DNA from: Pseudomonas fluorescens
GTDB lineage: Bacteria > Pseudomonadota > Gammaproteobacteria > Pseudomonadales > Pseudomonadaceae
Reading direction: 5' to 3'
Assembly: GCF_902498195.1 (NCBI RefSeq)
Contig: NZ_CABVIY010000001.1
Location: 62,001-126,000 of the forward strand
DNA: 64,000 nt
Shown here: one piece after another, positions 53,162 to 62,465 of the stretch
Position numbering within the stretch: position 1 is the stretch's first letter
How the letters are laid out: every line of letters starts with the position of its first letter
The notes under the pieces: model-generated
What the model was told of the DNA's origin: nothing
The model's input: only the letters and a program-made list of their open reading frames with translations
Databases searched by the model: none
Program-made: the position numbers and the translations under genes

Positions 53162-54808
53162 TCAGTGCTGGCTGGCGCCCGAGGCGCCGATGCCGGTCAT
53201 GGAACGGATGAACTGCGCCAGGTAGCGGCCGCGCTCAAGGGCGGCGCGTGGCGAACGGTCAGTGACGGAAAACAGCCAGGCGCTGAAGAAGGCCAGGCTC
53301 ATGGAAAACAGTGCCGGGTTGGAATACGGGAACAGCGCCTTGTCGTGATGCATGACGTTGACCCACACCGCCGGGCTCAACACCAGCAGGACAATCGCCG
53401 AGACCAGGCCCATCAGGCTGCCGATCACCGCGCCGCGAGTGGTCAGGCCTTTCCAGTACATGGAAAGGAACAGCACCGGGAAATTCACCGAAGCGGCGAT
53501 GGCCAGCACCAGCCCGGACAGGAACGCGATGTTCTGCGATTCGAACAACAGGCCGAGGATGATCGCCAGCACGCCGATGCACAGGGTGGCGATCCGCGAC
53601 ACACGCATCTCTTGCTGTTCGCTGGCCTGACCCTTGCGCATCACGCAGGCATACAGATCGTGGGACACCGCCGAGGCGCCGGACAAGGCCAGCCCGGCGA
53701 CCACCGCCAGGATGGTGGCGAAGGCCACTGCTGAAATGAAGCCGAGAAACAGGTTGCCGCCCACGGCCTGGGCCAGGTGCACGGCGACCATGTTGCCGCC
53801 GCCGATGATCGCGCCAGTGGCGTCGCGGTACGACGGATCGGTGCCGACCATCACGATCGCGCCGAAGCCGACAATGATCAGCAGCAGGTAGAAATAGCCG
53901 ATGAAACCGGTGGCGTAGAACACGCTTTTACGCGCTTCCTTGGCATCGCTGACGGTGAAGAAGCGCATCAGGATGTGCGGCAGGCCAGCGGTGCCGAACA
54001 TCATGCCCAGCCCCAGGGAAATCGCGTCGATCGGGTTGGACAGCAAGCCGCCCGGCGCCATGATTGCGTTGCCCTTGGCGTGCACGGCGGTGGCGCCGGC
54101 AAACATCGCTTCGGTGCTGAAACCGAAATGCTTGAGCACCATGAACGCCATGAAACTGGTGCCGAACAGCAGCATCACCGCCTTGATGATCTGCACCCAG
54201 GTGGTGGCGAGCATGCCGCCGAAGGTTACGTAGAAGACCATCAGCACGCCGACCAGCATCACCGCGTAGAGGTAGTCGATGCCGAACAGCAACTCGATCA
54301 GCTTGCCGGCGCCGACCATCTGCGCCACCAGGTACATCAGGGCCACGGTCAGGGTGCCGAAGGCCGAGGTCAGGCGCACTGGCGTTTGCTCAAGACGATA
54401 AGAAACCACGTCGGCGAAGGTGTACTTGCCGAGGTTGCGCAGGCGTTCGGCGATCAGGAACAGGATGATCGGCCAGCCGGCCAATACGCCCAAGGCGTAC
54501 AGCAAGCCGTCATAGCCGTTAAGAAACATCATCGCGGAGATGCCCAGGAAAGACGCCGCCGAAATCATGTCGCCGGCAATCGCCAGGCCATTCTGGAAGC
54601 CGGTCATGCCGCCGCCGGCGGTGTAGAAATCACTGGCCGAACGGGTGCGCAAGGCAGCCCAGCGGGTGACGCCGAGGGTGAACAGCACAAACACCAGGAA
54701 CATGCCGATGGCGTTCCAGTTCAATGGACGAGCGGCGCCTTCGGCAGCCACCGCCATATCAGTGACCACTGCCAGCGGCAGCAGGAACAACGCGAGAAGA
54801 CGGCTCAT
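53162..54808 (-). CDS. paaL: SSS-family sodium/solute symporter, candidate phenylacetate permease
   Basis: Membrane transporter of 548 residues with about 13 helices, of the sodium:solute symporter family. It resembles the acetate permease ActP in the regions [20 protein letters not shown] and [20 protein letters not shown]. In this cluster the substrate is probably phenylacetate. Start at 54808 was chosen because its ATG overlaps the stop of the DUF485 gene by 4 bases (ATGA) and gives a signal-like first helix; a GTG three codons upstream is also possible. It precedes paaZ. Confidence 0.85.
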   Translation of the reverse strand: MSRLLALFLLPLAVVTDMAVAAEGAARPLNWNAIGMFLVFVLFTLGVTRWAALRTRSASDFYTAGGGMTGFQNGLAIAGDMISAASFLGISAMMFLNGYDGLLYALGVLAGWPIILFLIAERLRNLGKYTFADVVSYRLEQTPVRLTSAFGTLTVALMYLVAQMVGAGKLIELLFGIDYLYAVMLVGVLMVFYVTFGGMLATTWVQIIKAVMLLFGTSFMAFMVLKHFGFSTEAMFAGATAVHAKGNAIMAPGGLLSNPIDAISLGLGMMFGTAGLPHILMRFFTVSDAKEARKSVFYATGFIGYFYLLLIIVGFGAIVMVGTDPSYRDATGAIIGGGNMVAVHLAQAVGGNLFLGFISAVAFATILAVVAGLALSGASAVSHDLYACVMRKGQASEQQEMRVSRIATLCIGVLAIILGLLFESQNIAFLSGLVLAIAASVNFPVLFLSMYWKGLTTRGAVIGSLMGLVSAIVLLVLSPAVWVNVMHHDKALFPYSNPALFSMSLAFFSAWLFSVTDRSPRAALERGRYLAQFIRSMTGIGASGASQH

Positions 54809-55113
54809 CGGGCGCACTCCTGCTTGAGTTTTTCGTTCAGCGGGTCGATCACGTTGTTGGCGCGATAGACATAGAAACCGGTCAGGGCGAAGGCCAGCAC
54901 CACGATCACCACACCCACCAACATGCCCACGGTGGTCACGCCGCCGCTCAGGGACTGGCCGAGGGTGTTTGGTGCAAACGCCACCAGCAGGACAAAGCCG
55001 AAATAAATCACCAGCATGATCAGCGACAGCGACCAGTACAGCGCTTGCTTGCGGCGTACCAGCTGGATGAAGTCGGGGTGCTGGCGGATGAGATCTATGT
55101 CTTGGGGTGTCAT
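54805..55113 (-). CDS. DUF485 membrane protein
   Basis: Two-helix membrane protein of 102 residues ([20 protein letters not shown] and [20 protein letters not shown]). DUF485 proteins are usually encoded just before SSS transporters of the ActP type and presumably act with them. Start at 55113, with a GGAG ribosome site 8-11 bases upstream, is preferred over an upstream in-frame start 51 bp away. It overlaps the permease by 4 bases. Confidence 0.88.
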   Translation of the reverse strand: MTPQDIDLIRQHPDFIQLVRRKQALYWSLSLIMLVIYFGFVLLVAFAPNTLGQSLSGGVTTVGMLVGVVIVVLAFALTGFYVYRANNVIDPLNEKLKQECAR

Positions 55114-55176
55114 GGAGCGCTCTCCTTGTTGTTTTTGTTGTGGGGTGAAGCAGATTTCAGGCATTCCTCAATCCCC

Positions 55177-55266
55177 TGTGGGAGCGGGCTTGCTCGCGAA
55201 TGCGGTGTGTCAGGCAACATCAATGCTGAATCTGATGGCCCCTTCGCGAGCAAGCCCGCTCCCACA
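55177..55266. repeat. REP pair, GCAAGCCCGCTCCCAC family
   Basis: Inverted arms in the 167-bp gap between paaE and the DUF485 gene, within the paa block. Confidence 0.9.
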
Positions 55267-55280
55267 GGGATTGCGGTGTT

Positions 55281-56357
55281 TCAGAGCTGGTCGAAATCCA
55301 GCACCACCTTGTCGCTGATCGGGAAGGCCTGGCACGACAGCACATAGCCGGCGGCCACTTCGTAGTCTTCCAGGGCGTGGTTGCTGTCCATTTCCACTTC
55401 GCCTTCGATGACCTTGCACTTGCAGGTCGAGCACACGCCGGCCTTGCACGAGTAGGGCAGTTCGGCGCCCTGGGCGTTGCCGGCGTCGAGGATGCTCTGG
55501 CTGTTGCGCGGCAGGTCGAAGGCCAGTGCGCGGCCGTCGCTGATCACGGTGATCTGGCTGACCGCCGAATCCACCTGGCGAGCGGCCTCGCGGGCTTCGC
55601 GTTTCTGCTGGCTGCCGGCGGCGGCGAACAGTTCGAAGTGAATACGCGCAGAATCCATGCCCTTGGCTTTCAGGCTGTCGCGCACGGTCTCGGTCATTTC
55701 CTGCGGGCCGCAGATGAACGCAGCGTCGAGGGCTTTCACGTCGAGCCAGCGGCTGAACAGCTGCTCGCATTTCTCGGCGTTGATCCGGCCGTTGTACAGG
55801 TCCACATCCTGCTGCTCGCGGCTGAACACGAAGATCAGGTTCAGGCGTTGTAGGTAGCGGTTCTTCAGGTCTTCCAGCTGTTCGCGGAACAGCGCGCCGG
55901 AGCTGGAGCGGTTGCCGTACAGCAGGGTGACGCGGCTGTGGGGCTCGGTTTCCAGGGTGGTCTTGATGATCGACAGGATCGGCGTGATGCCGCTGCCGGC
56001 CGCGACGGCCAGGTAGTTGCCGTGGCGAGCCGGATCGAGTTCGACGCTGAAGTGCCCGGCGGGCGGCATGACTTCCAGGCTGTGCCCGGCCTTCAGCTGC
56101 TCATTGGCGAACGCGGAGAAACGACCACCGGCCACGCGCTTGACCGCGACGCGCAGTTCACCGTCGTTGACCCCGGTGCAGATCGAGTAGGAACGGCGTA
56201 CTTCTTCGCCGTCCATTTGGGTGCGCACCACCAGGTGCTGGCCCTGGGTGAAGTGGAAGCTGTCTTGCAGCTCCTGGGGAATCTCGAAGGCGATGGACAC
56301 CGCGTCACGGGTCTCGGTGCGCACGTCCTTGATGGTCAGGCTGTGAAACTTGCTCAT
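55281..56357 (-). CDS. paaE: Phenylacetyl-CoA epoxidase reductase PaaE
   Basis: Reductase of 358 residues that passes NADPH electrons to the PaaABC oxygenase. An N-terminal ferredoxin-NADP reductase-like part (FAD site RSYSICTG ~60, NAD site YLAVAAGSGITPILSII ~115) is followed by a C-terminal plant-type [2Fe-2S] domain with CKAGVCSTCKCKV and a fourth Cys in YVLSCQAFP. It is the last of paaABCDE, 31 bp after paaD. Confidence 0.95.
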   Translation of the reverse strand: MSKFHSLTIKDVRTETRDAVSIAFEIPQELQDSFHFTQGQHLVVRTQMDGEEVRRSYSICTGVNDGELRVAVKRVAGGRFSAFANEQLKAGHSLEVMPPAGHFSVELDPARHGNYLAVAAGSGITPILSIIKTTLETEPHSRVTLLYGNRSSSGALFREQLEDLKNRYLQRLNLIFVFSREQQDVDLYNGRINAEKCEQLFSRWLDVKALDAAFICGPQEMTETVRDSLKAKGMDSARIHFELFAAAGSQQKREAREAARQVDSAVSQITVISDGRALAFDLPRNSQSILDAGNAQGAELPYSCKAGVCSTCKCKVIEGEVEMDSNHALEDYEVAAGYVLSCQAFPISDKVVLDFDQL

Positions 56358-56388
56358 TATTGTTCTCCAGCTGGACGGCCGACGCCGC

Positions 56389-56922
56389 TCAGATGCACTT
56401 GAAATAGTCGAACGGTTCCCGGCAATCGACGCAGCGATACAGCGCCTTGCACGCGGTGGAACCGAACTCGCTGAGCACCTCGGTGTGGACGCTGCCGCAT
56501 TGCGGGCAGGCGATCACCGGGCTCTCACCGAGCAGGCTGCGTTTGCTGGTGCTGCCATCGGGTGGCGCGATGCCGTAGGCGCGCAGGCGTTCGCGGCCGC
56601 TGTCGGTGATCCAGTCGGTGGTCCAGGCCGGGGTCAGGCGGCGCTCCAGGTTGGGTGCCTGGAAACCGGCCTGCTCCAGCGCGTCGCGGATATCGCCCTC
56701 GATCACTTCGGTGGCGGGGCAGCCGGAGTAGGTCGGCGTGACCACCACGTGCAAGTGACCGGCCTGCCAATCCAGATCGCGGACGATCCCCAGGTCCACC
56801 ACGCTGACCACCGGCACTTCCGGGTCCATGACTTCGGCCAGGATCGCCCAGGCGGCCGCCAGGTCGGTCGGTTGTGCCGGCCGGGCGCCCTGGTCGCTGG
56901 CGATCAGATCACCAGGTTGCAT
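56389..56922 (-). CDS. paaD: Phenylacetyl-CoA epoxidase accessory protein PaaD
   Basis: Small protein of 177 residues, with a DUF59 (MIP18) domain at ~25-110 (AILAEVMDPEVPVVSVVDLG; VTPTYSGCPATEVIE) and a C-terminal zinc-ribbon with four Cys (CPQCGSVHTE and CKALYRCVDC). It is thought to help mature an iron site in the complex. Start at 56922 overlaps the end of paaC by 14 bases, typical of this operon; a longer frame exists upstream but would overlap paaC far more. Confidence 0.93.
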   Translation of the reverse strand: MQPGDLIASDQGARPAQPTDLAAAWAILAEVMDPEVPVVSVVDLGIVRDLDWQAGHLHVVVTPTYSGCPATEVIEGDIRDALEQAGFQAPNLERRLTPAWTTDWITDSGRERLRAYGIAPPDGSTSKRSLLGESPVIACPQCGSVHTEVLSEFGSTACKALYRCVDCREPFDYFKCI

Positions 56923-57670
56923 CGGGGTACGCTCGTGGCAGGAATTGCATCTCGGCCAGCAGAATGCCCAGGTGCTCGGTGTGCAGGCCCTTGCGCGCAT
57001 TCAGGTAGAAATAGCTCGGCGAGGCCGGAACGGGCAGGGTGGCGCTGGCGAAGATTGCTTCAACCTTGGCTTGCCATGCAGCGGCGACAGTGGCGATGTC
57101 CGGGGTGATGCCGGCTTCGCACAGGCGCTGTTCGCTGTCATCGGCGGCGATCAGTTCGACGGTGAAGCGCCAGACCTCGGGGATCGCCGCCAGCATGCGC
57201 TTGTGGCTTTCTTCAGTGCCGTCGCCCAGACGCTCGACCCACTCGCCGGAGCGGCGCAGGTGATAGGTGACTTCCTTCACGGCCTTGGCGGCGATCCCGG
57301 CGATGCGCTCATCGCTGGATTGGCTCAGGCCCTTGAGTACTTCCAGGTGCCAGGCGTCGTACAGGAACTGCTTGAGGATGGTCACCGCGTAGTCGCCGTT
57401 GGGTTGTTCCACCAGCAGCAGGTTGCGATAGGCGCGTTCGTCGCGGCGGAACGCCAGGTCATCGGCGTCGCGGCCGTCGTCCAGCAGTTCGGCGGCGTAG
57501 TCCAGCCAGTTGCGGGCCTGGCCGACGAGGTCGAGGCCGACGTTCATCAGCGCCAGCTCTTCTTCCAGCGCCGGAGCCTTGCCGCACCACTGGCACAGGC
57601 GCTGGCCCTGGATCAGGGCGCTGTCGCCCAGGCGCAGCAGGTATTCGATCAGATCGGTCTTGTTATTCAT
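56909..57670 (-). CDS. paaC: Phenylacetyl-CoA epoxidase structural subunit PaaC
   Basis: Ferritin-like subunit of 253 residues that forms the catalytic heterodimer with PaaA. It is thought to lack a complete di-iron site in the family. Visible blocks are LALMNVGLDLVGQARNWLDY and FRRDERAYRNLLLVEQPNGD. Start at 57670 gives MNNKTDLIEYLLRLGD, the family start. It begins 8 bp after the stop of paaB and overlaps paaD by 14 bases. Confidence 0.93.
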   Translation of the reverse strand: MNNKTDLIEYLLRLGDSALIQGQRLCQWCGKAPALEEELALMNVGLDLVGQARNWLDYAAELLDDGRDADDLAFRRDERAYRNLLLVEQPNGDYAVTILKQFLYDAWHLEVLKGLSQSSDERIAGIAAKAVKEVTYHLRRSGEWVERLGDGTEESHKRMLAAIPEVWRFTVELIAADDSEQRLCEAGITPDIATVAAAWQAKVEAIFASATLPVPASPSYFYLNARKGLHTEHLGILLAEMQFLPRAYPDATW

Positions 57671-57678
57671 GGTCGACC

Positions 57679-57960
57679 TCACATGTGCCCGACTTCGGCC
57701 GGCAGCTCGTAGAAGCTGGCATGGCGATAAACCTTGTCGTCCGATGGGTCGAACAGCGGGTCTTTTTCATCCGGCGACGAGGCGGTGATCAGTGCCGAAG
57801 GCACCACCCACAGGCTCACGCCTTCGCTGCGGCGGGTGTACAGCTCGCGTGCGTTCTCGATGGCCATGGTGGTGTCGGCGGCATGCACGCTGCCGACGTG
57901 CTTGTGGTTGAGGCCGTGCTTGCTGCGCACGAAAACTTCGAAGAGGGTCCACTCGGACAT
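57679..57960 (-). CDS. paaB: Phenylacetyl-CoA epoxidase subunit PaaB
   Basis: Small subunit of 93 residues of the PaaABCE epoxidase, thought to bridge PaaAC dimers. Family blocks are MSEWTLFEVFVRSKHGLNHK and HVGSVHAADTTMAIENAREL. The ATG at 57960 has GGAG 8-10 bases upstream; a GTG three codons earlier is weaker. Eight base pairs separate it from paaC. Confidence 0.93.
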   Translation of the reverse strand: MSEWTLFEVFVRSKHGLNHKHVGSVHAADTTMAIENARELYTRRSEGVSLWVVPSALITASSPDEKDPLFDPSDDKVYRHASFYELPAEVGHM

Positions 57961-57985
57961 GACATTCACTCCACATCAGTTGCTC

Positions 57986-58080
57986 TGTAGGAGCTGTCGA
58001 GTGCAACGAGGCTGCGATCTTTAGATTTTAAAAAGCAAGATCAAAAGATCGCAGCCTCGTTGCACTCGTCAGCTCCTACA
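57986..58080. repeat. Paired inverted repeat inside the paa operon
   Basis: TGTAGGAGCTGTCGAGTGCA with near-complement at the other end, of the GATCGCAG family. It fills the 138-bp gap between paaA and paaB and interrupts what is otherwise a tight operon. Confidence 0.88.
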
Positions 58081-58098
58081 CAGGGTTTGTTGGCCGAA

Positions 58099-59088
58099 TC
58101 AGGCGGCGTTCTTGTTTTGTTTTTTGCGGGCGTGGGCGACGGCGGCTTCGCGGACCCAGGCACCGTCTTCAATCGCCTTGCGGCGGGTGGCGACGCGTTC
58201 CTGGTTGCACGGGCCGTTGCCCTTGAGCACTTCGTAGAATTCGTCCCACTGGATCTGGCCGAAGTCGTAATGGCCGGTCTCGGCGTTCCACTTCAGGTCG
58301 GGATCGGGGCAGGTGCAGCCCAGCAGTTCCAGCTGCGGGATGGTCTGGTCGATGAAGCGCTGGCGCAGCTCGTCGTTGCTCTGGCGCTTGATCTTCCAGG
58401 CCATGGATTGCGCGCTGTTGGGCGAGTGTTCGTCGCTCGGGCCGAACATCATCAACGACGGCCACCACAGGCGGTTGATCGCGTCCTGGACCATGTCTTT
58501 TTGCGCCTGAGTGCCGTGGCGCATCATGGTCAGGAGGATTTCGTAGCCCTGGCGCTGGTGGAAACTCTCTTCCTTGCAGATGCGGATCATCGCCCGCGAG
58601 TACGGACCGTACGAGGTGCGCTGCAAGACCACCTGGTTAACGATCGCCGCGCCATCCACCAGCCAGCCCACCGCGCCCATGTCGGCCCAGTTCAGTGTCG
58701 GGTAATTGAAGATGCTCGAATACTTGGCCTTGCCGCTGTGCAACTTGTCGATTTCCGCATCACGGTCGGCGCCCAGGGTTTCCATGGCGCTGTACAGGTA
58801 CAGGCCGTGACCGGCTTCGTCCTGGATCTTGGCCATCAATTGCAGTTTGCGTTTGAGCGAAGGGGCGCGGGTGACCCAGTTGCCTTCGGGCAGCATGCCG
58901 ACGATTTCGGAGTGGGCGTGCTGGGAAATCTGCCGGATCAGGGTCTGGCGGTAGGCATCTGGCATCCAGTTCTTGGCTTCGATCTTGATTTCTGAATCGA
59001 TTTTTTCCTGGAAAGCGCGCTCCTGTTCGGACATCTCCGACAGGTCTTTTATGCGCTTTACGCCTGTTTCTACTAGCTGTGCGTACAT
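58099..59088 (-). CDS. paaA: Phenylacetyl-CoA epoxidase catalytic subunit PaaA
   Basis: Di-iron subunit of 329 residues that epoxidises the ring of phenylacetyl-CoA. Metal-site segments are visible as [16 protein letters not shown] (ExxH, near residue 92) and [15 protein letters not shown] (near 175), both EXXH-type carboxylate/His motifs. Start at 59088 gives [19 protein letters not shown]. It is the first gene of paaABCDE, behind an inverted-repeat operator candidate, and the gap to paaB holds a repeat. Confidence 0.95.
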   Translation of the reverse strand: MYAQLVETGVKRIKDLSEMSEQERAFQEKIDSEIKIEAKNWMPDAYRQTLIRQISQHAHSEIVGMLPEGNWVTRAPSLKRKLQLMAKIQDEAGHGLYLYSAMETLGADRDAEIDKLHSGKAKYSSIFNYPTLNWADMGAVGWLVDGAAIVNQVVLQRTSYGPYSRAMIRICKEESFHQRQGYEILLTMMRHGTQAQKDMVQDAINRLWWPSLMMFGPSDEHSPNSAQSMAWKIKRQSNDELRQRFIDQTIPQLELLGCTCPDPDLKWNAETGHYDFGQIQWDEFYEVLKGNGPCNQERVATRRKAIEDGAWVREAAVAHARKKQNKNAA

Positions 59089-59134
59089 TGGGGTCTCCGG
59101 CCTTGAAGCTATTCGAGGGCATGGAGAACTTTAT

Positions 59135-59197
59135 AAGCGATACAGAAATTAATATCAAACGGAAAATGACGTGTCGTATTTGTTTTTTGTATCGCTT
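59135..59197 (-). promoter_or_regulatory. Ten-base inverted repeat upstream of paaA, candidate operator
   Basis: AAGCGATACA (59135-59144) and TGTATCGCTT (59188-59197) are exact complements 43 bp apart, in an AT-rich region before paaA. Spacing is near four helical turns. A PaaX-like repressor site is a possibility, but no known consensus was checked. Confidence 0.5.
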
Positions 59198-59234
59198 TGG
59201 GAGCCGTTGGTCGTTTTGGGGTTCGCACTTTCCC

Positions 59235-59324
59235 TGTGGGAGCGGGCTTGCTCGCGAAGGCGGCGTGTCATTCAGCGCAAATGTCGACTGGCACGGCCCC
59301 TTCGCGAGCAAGCCCGCTCCCACA
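59235..59324. repeat. REP pair, GCAAGCCCGCTCCCAC family
   Basis: Inverted arms between the paaK terminator and the paaA promoter region. Confidence 0.9.
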
Positions 59325-59342
59325 GGCGTCGCGTCAGAAATC

Positions 59343-59370
59343 CAAAAAAAAACCCCGCATCAGCGGGGTT
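59343..59370 (-). terminator. Intrinsic terminator after paaK
   Basis: On the complement AACCCCGC-N4-GCGGGGTT is followed by a run of Ts (As on the plus strand at 59344-59352). It ends the upstream paa block 16 bp after the paaK stop. Confidence 0.9.
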
Positions 59371-59386
59371 CAAAGGGGTGCAGCAG

Positions 59387-60712
59387 TCATGCTTTCGGGC
59401 GTTTGTCCATCACGTGGCAGGCCTTGCCCTCGGATCGCTTGATCGAGTGGAAAGGCTGCAGGACGATCCGCGAACTGATCCCGATGTAGGTCTTGATGTG
59501 CTTGCTCAGCTCGCCACAGACAGCCTTCTGCTGTTCGTCGGTCATGTGCTGGTGTTCGGCCTTGAGCTCCACGTGCACATCCACGCTGTCCAGGTTGCCA
59601 TTGCGATACAGATGGATCTCGTAGCACTCGGCAAGCTGTTTGACTTTCAGTACCTGCTCCTCGATCTGCGTCGGGAACACGTTGACGCCGCGGATGATCA
59701 GCATGTCGTCGCTGCGCCCGGTGATCTTGTCGATACGTCGCATTGGCCGCGCGGTGCCCGGCAGCAGGCGCGTCAGGTCGCGGGTGCGGTAGCGGATCAT
59801 CGGCAGGGCTTCTTTGCTCAGCGACGTGAACACCAGTTCGCCCATCTGCCCGTCCGGCAGCACTTCGCCGGTGACCGGGTCGATGATTTCCGGGTAGAAG
59901 TGGTCTTCCCAGAGGGTCGGGCCGTCCTTGGTCTCGGCGCATTCCATGGCGACGCCCGGGCCCATGATTTCCGAGAGGCCGTAGATGTCCAGGGCAGTGA
60001 TGCCCATGCGCGCCTCGATGGCACTGCGCAGTTCGGCGGTCCATGGCTCGGCGCCGAAGATGCCCAGGCGCAGGGCCAGTTTGTGCGGGTCGATGCCCTG
60101 GCGCTCGATTTCATCGGCGATGTTGAGCATGTAGGACGGCGTGACCATGATGATGTCCGGCTGGAAATCCTTGATCAGTTGCACCTGCTTTTCCGTCTGG
60201 CCGCCGGACATCGGGATCACGGTGCAGCCCAGGCGCTCGGCGCCGTAGTGCGCGCCGAGGCCGCCGGTGAACAGGCCGTAGCCGTAGGAAATGTGCACCT
60301 TGTCGCCACGCCGGCCGCCAGCAGCGCGAATCGAGCGCGCTACCACGTTGGCCCAGGTGTCGATGTCGTTCTGGGTGTAGCCGACCACGGTCGGTTTGCC
60401 GGTGGTGCCGCTGGACGCGTGCAGGCGCACAATCTCGTTCATCGGCACGGCGAACATGCCGTACGGGTAGTTGTCGCGCAGGTCGGACTTGGTGGTGAAG
60501 GGGAACTTCGCCAGGTCATCCAGGGATTTGATGTCGTCCGGGTGCACGCCCAGCGCATCGAAGCGCTGACGGTACAGCGGCACGTTGTTGTAGGCGTGGT
60601 TCAGGCTCCAGCGCAGGCGTTCGAGCTGGTGCTGACGGAGTTCGTCGACGCTGGCGGTTTCCAGCGGGTCCAGCACAGGATCAAGCACGGATTGGGAAAT
60701 AGGCATGTTCAT
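59387..60712 (-). CDS. paaK: Phenylacetate-CoA ligase PaaK
   Basis: AMP-forming ligase of 441 residues that makes phenylacetyl-CoA, the entry step of the pathway. The ATP loop is HASSGTTGKPTVVGY (~100), followed by YGLSEIMGPGVAMEC and YRTRDLTRLLPG with the hinge DKITGRSDDMLIIRGVNVFP. Start at 60712 (MNMPISQSV) was chosen over later ATGs for the family N-terminus; the frame is open further upstream. An intrinsic terminator follows. It is the last gene of the paaGHIJK block. Confidence 0.94.
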   Translation of the reverse strand: MNMPISQSVLDPVLDPLETASVDELRQHQLERLRWSLNHAYNNVPLYRQRFDALGVHPDDIKSLDDLAKFPFTTKSDLRDNYPYGMFAVPMNEIVRLHASSGTTGKPTVVGYTQNDIDTWANVVARSIRAAGGRRGDKVHISYGYGLFTGGLGAHYGAERLGCTVIPMSGGQTEKQVQLIKDFQPDIIMVTPSYMLNIADEIERQGIDPHKLALRLGIFGAEPWTAELRSAIEARMGITALDIYGLSEIMGPGVAMECAETKDGPTLWEDHFYPEIIDPVTGEVLPDGQMGELVFTSLSKEALPMIRYRTRDLTRLLPGTARPMRRIDKITGRSDDMLIIRGVNVFPTQIEEQVLKVKQLAECYEIHLYRNGNLDSVDVHVELKAEHQHMTDEQQKAVCGELSKHIKTYIGISSRIVLQPFHSIKRSEGKACHVMDKRPKA

Positions 60713-60811
60713 GGTTTCACTCGAATTGTTTTTGTGTTCCAGCCCCTTCATGGAGGGGCTTTGAGTGCATGACCCAAGGATACCTCTCGGCTCCCCGGGA
60801 ATCGCGATTCT

Positions 60812-62023
60812 TTAGTGGGATAGACGCTCGATGATCAGCGCGATCCCCTGGCCAACGCCGATGCACATGGTGCACAGGGCGTAGCGGCCATTGCGTTCTT
60901 CCAGCTCGTGCAGGGCGGTGGTCACCAGCCGCGCACCGCTCATGCCCAGCGGGTGGCCCAGGGCGATGGCGCCGCCGTTGGGGTTGACCCGTGGATCGGT
61001 GTCGCTCAAGCCCAGTTCGCGCAGCACGGCCAGGCCTTGGGCGGCGAAGGCTTCGTTGAGTTCGATCACGTCCATGTCCGCCAGGCTCAGGTTGGCCAGC
61101 TCCAGCACCTTGCGGGTCGCCGGCACCGGGCCGATGCCCATGATCCGTGGTTCGACCCCGGCAGTGGCCATCGCCACCACGCGGCCACGGGCGGTCAGGC
61201 CGTGACGCTTGGCGACTTCGGGGCTGGCCAGCAACAGCGCGCAGGCGCCGTCGTTGACGCCCGAGGCGTTGCCGGCAGTGATGCTGCCGCCTTCGCGGAA
61301 CGGCGTACCGAGTTTGGCCAGTTGCTCAAGGGTGGTATCGCCACGCGGGTGTTCATCCTGCTCGACCACTTTGGCCGGGCCTTTGCGCTGGGGGATTTCC
61401 ACCGCGACGATTTCCTTGGCCAGGCGTCCGTTGGCCTGGGCAGCGGCGGCGCGTTGCTGGCTGCGCAGGGCGAAGGCGTCTTGATCAGCCCGGGAGATGT
61501 TGAACTGTTCGGCGACGTTCTCGGCGGTTTCCGGCATGGAGTCGATGCCGAAGGCCTTTTTCATCAGTGGATTGACGAAGCGCCAGCCGATGGTGGTGTC
61601 GAAAATCTCGGCCTGGCGGGAAAACGCCTGCTCGGCCTTGCCCATCACCAGTGGCGCGCGGGACATCGATTCGACGCCGCCGACCAGCATCAGCCCGGCC
61701 TCGCCGCTGCGAATCGCCCGGGCCGCGGTGCCGACCGCATCCAGCCCGGACCCGCACAGGCGGTTGAGGGTGGTGCCGGGTACGCTGACTGGCAACCCGG
61801 CCAGCAGCGCCGACATGCGCGCGACGTTGCGGTTGTCTTCGCCGGCCTGATTGGCGCAGCCGTAGATCACGTCATCGACCTGGCTCCAGTCCACGTTCGG
61901 GTGGCGGCGCAGCAATTCACGCAGCGGCACCGCGCCGAGGTCGTCGGCGCGCACGCTGCTCAGGACGCCGGCGTAGCGGCCGATAGGGGTGCGTACCGCG
62001 TCGATAATCAGGGCGTCATTCAT
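60812..62023 (-). CDS. paaJ: Beta-ketoadipyl-CoA/3-oxo-5,6-dehydrosuberyl-CoA thiolase PaaJ
   Basis: Thiolase of 403 residues that cleaves 3-oxoacyl-CoA intermediates of phenylacetate degradation. The nucleophilic Cys is in [12 protein letters not shown] (~90), and the C-terminal His and Cys are in [11 protein letters not shown] and [10 protein letters not shown]. Its ATG overlaps the paaI stop by 8 bases. PaaK follows 99 bp later on the same strand. Confidence 0.94.
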   Translation of the reverse strand: MNDALIIDAVRTPIGRYAGVLSSVRADDLGAVPLRELLRRHPNVDWSQVDDVIYGCANQAGEDNRNVARMSALLAGLPVSVPGTTLNRLCGSGLDAVGTAARAIRSGEAGLMLVGGVESMSRAPLVMGKAEQAFSRQAEIFDTTIGWRFVNPLMKKAFGIDSMPETAENVAEQFNISRADQDAFALRSQQRAAAAQANGRLAKEIVAVEIPQRKGPAKVVEQDEHPRGDTTLEQLAKLGTPFREGGSITAGNASGVNDGACALLLASPEVAKRHGLTARGRVVAMATAGVEPRIMGIGPVPATRKVLELANLSLADMDVIELNEAFAAQGLAVLRELGLSDTDPRVNPNGGAIALGHPLGMSGARLVTTALHELEERNGRYALCTMCIGVGQGIALIIERLSH

Positions 62024-62465
62024 TCGGGGTCTCCTGCGTCAGCACCGGGCCGCGCACTTTGTAGGATTTGCCGTGGAACAGGGCGATCAACTGGCCCTGC
62101 TGGTTTTCAATGCGTACGTCGTAGTTGCCGGTGCGGCCGGAGCGGCTTTGCTCGATGCAATCGGCATTGAGCGTATCGCCCAGGCGGGCCGGGGCGATGT
62201 AGTCGATGCTGCAACCGATGGCCACGGTGGCTTCGTTGTAGCTGTTGCAGGCAAAGGCGAACGCCGAGTCGGCGAGGGCGAACAGGTAACCGCCGTGGCA
62301 GGTGCCGTGGCCTTGCAGCATGTCGGCGCGCACGGTCATGCCGACGCGGGCGGTGCCGGGGCCGGCGGACAGCAGGCGCATGCCCATGGCCTGGCTGGCG
62401 GTGTCGCGCTGGAACAGGGCCTGGGCGCAGTCGCTGGCCAGGTTCATCGCTTCGTGATTAGTCAT
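62016..62465 (-). CDS. paaI: Phenylacetyl-CoA pathway hot-dog thioesterase PaaI
   Basis: Thioesterase of 149 residues that frees CoA from dead-end intermediates. The hot-dog active-site stretch is [20 protein letters not shown] (~50-70). Start at 62465 ([12 protein letters not shown]) overlaps the paaH stop region by 8 bases, and paaI overlaps paaJ by 8 bases as well. The upstream open frame is inside paaH and is not used. Confidence 0.93.
   Translation of the reverse strand: MTNHEAMNLASDCAQALFQRDTASQAMGMRLLSAGPGTARVGMTVRADMLQGHGTCHGGYLFALADSAFAFACNSYNEATVAIGCSIDYIAPARLGDTLNADCIEQSRSGRTGNYDVRIENQQGQLIALFHGKSYKVRGPVLTQETPNE

Noticed and set aside
51005..53734. Long plus-strand open frame opposite paaZ and the permease
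   Set aside because: It is antisense to two clear genes, with low-complexity composition and no recognised motif.
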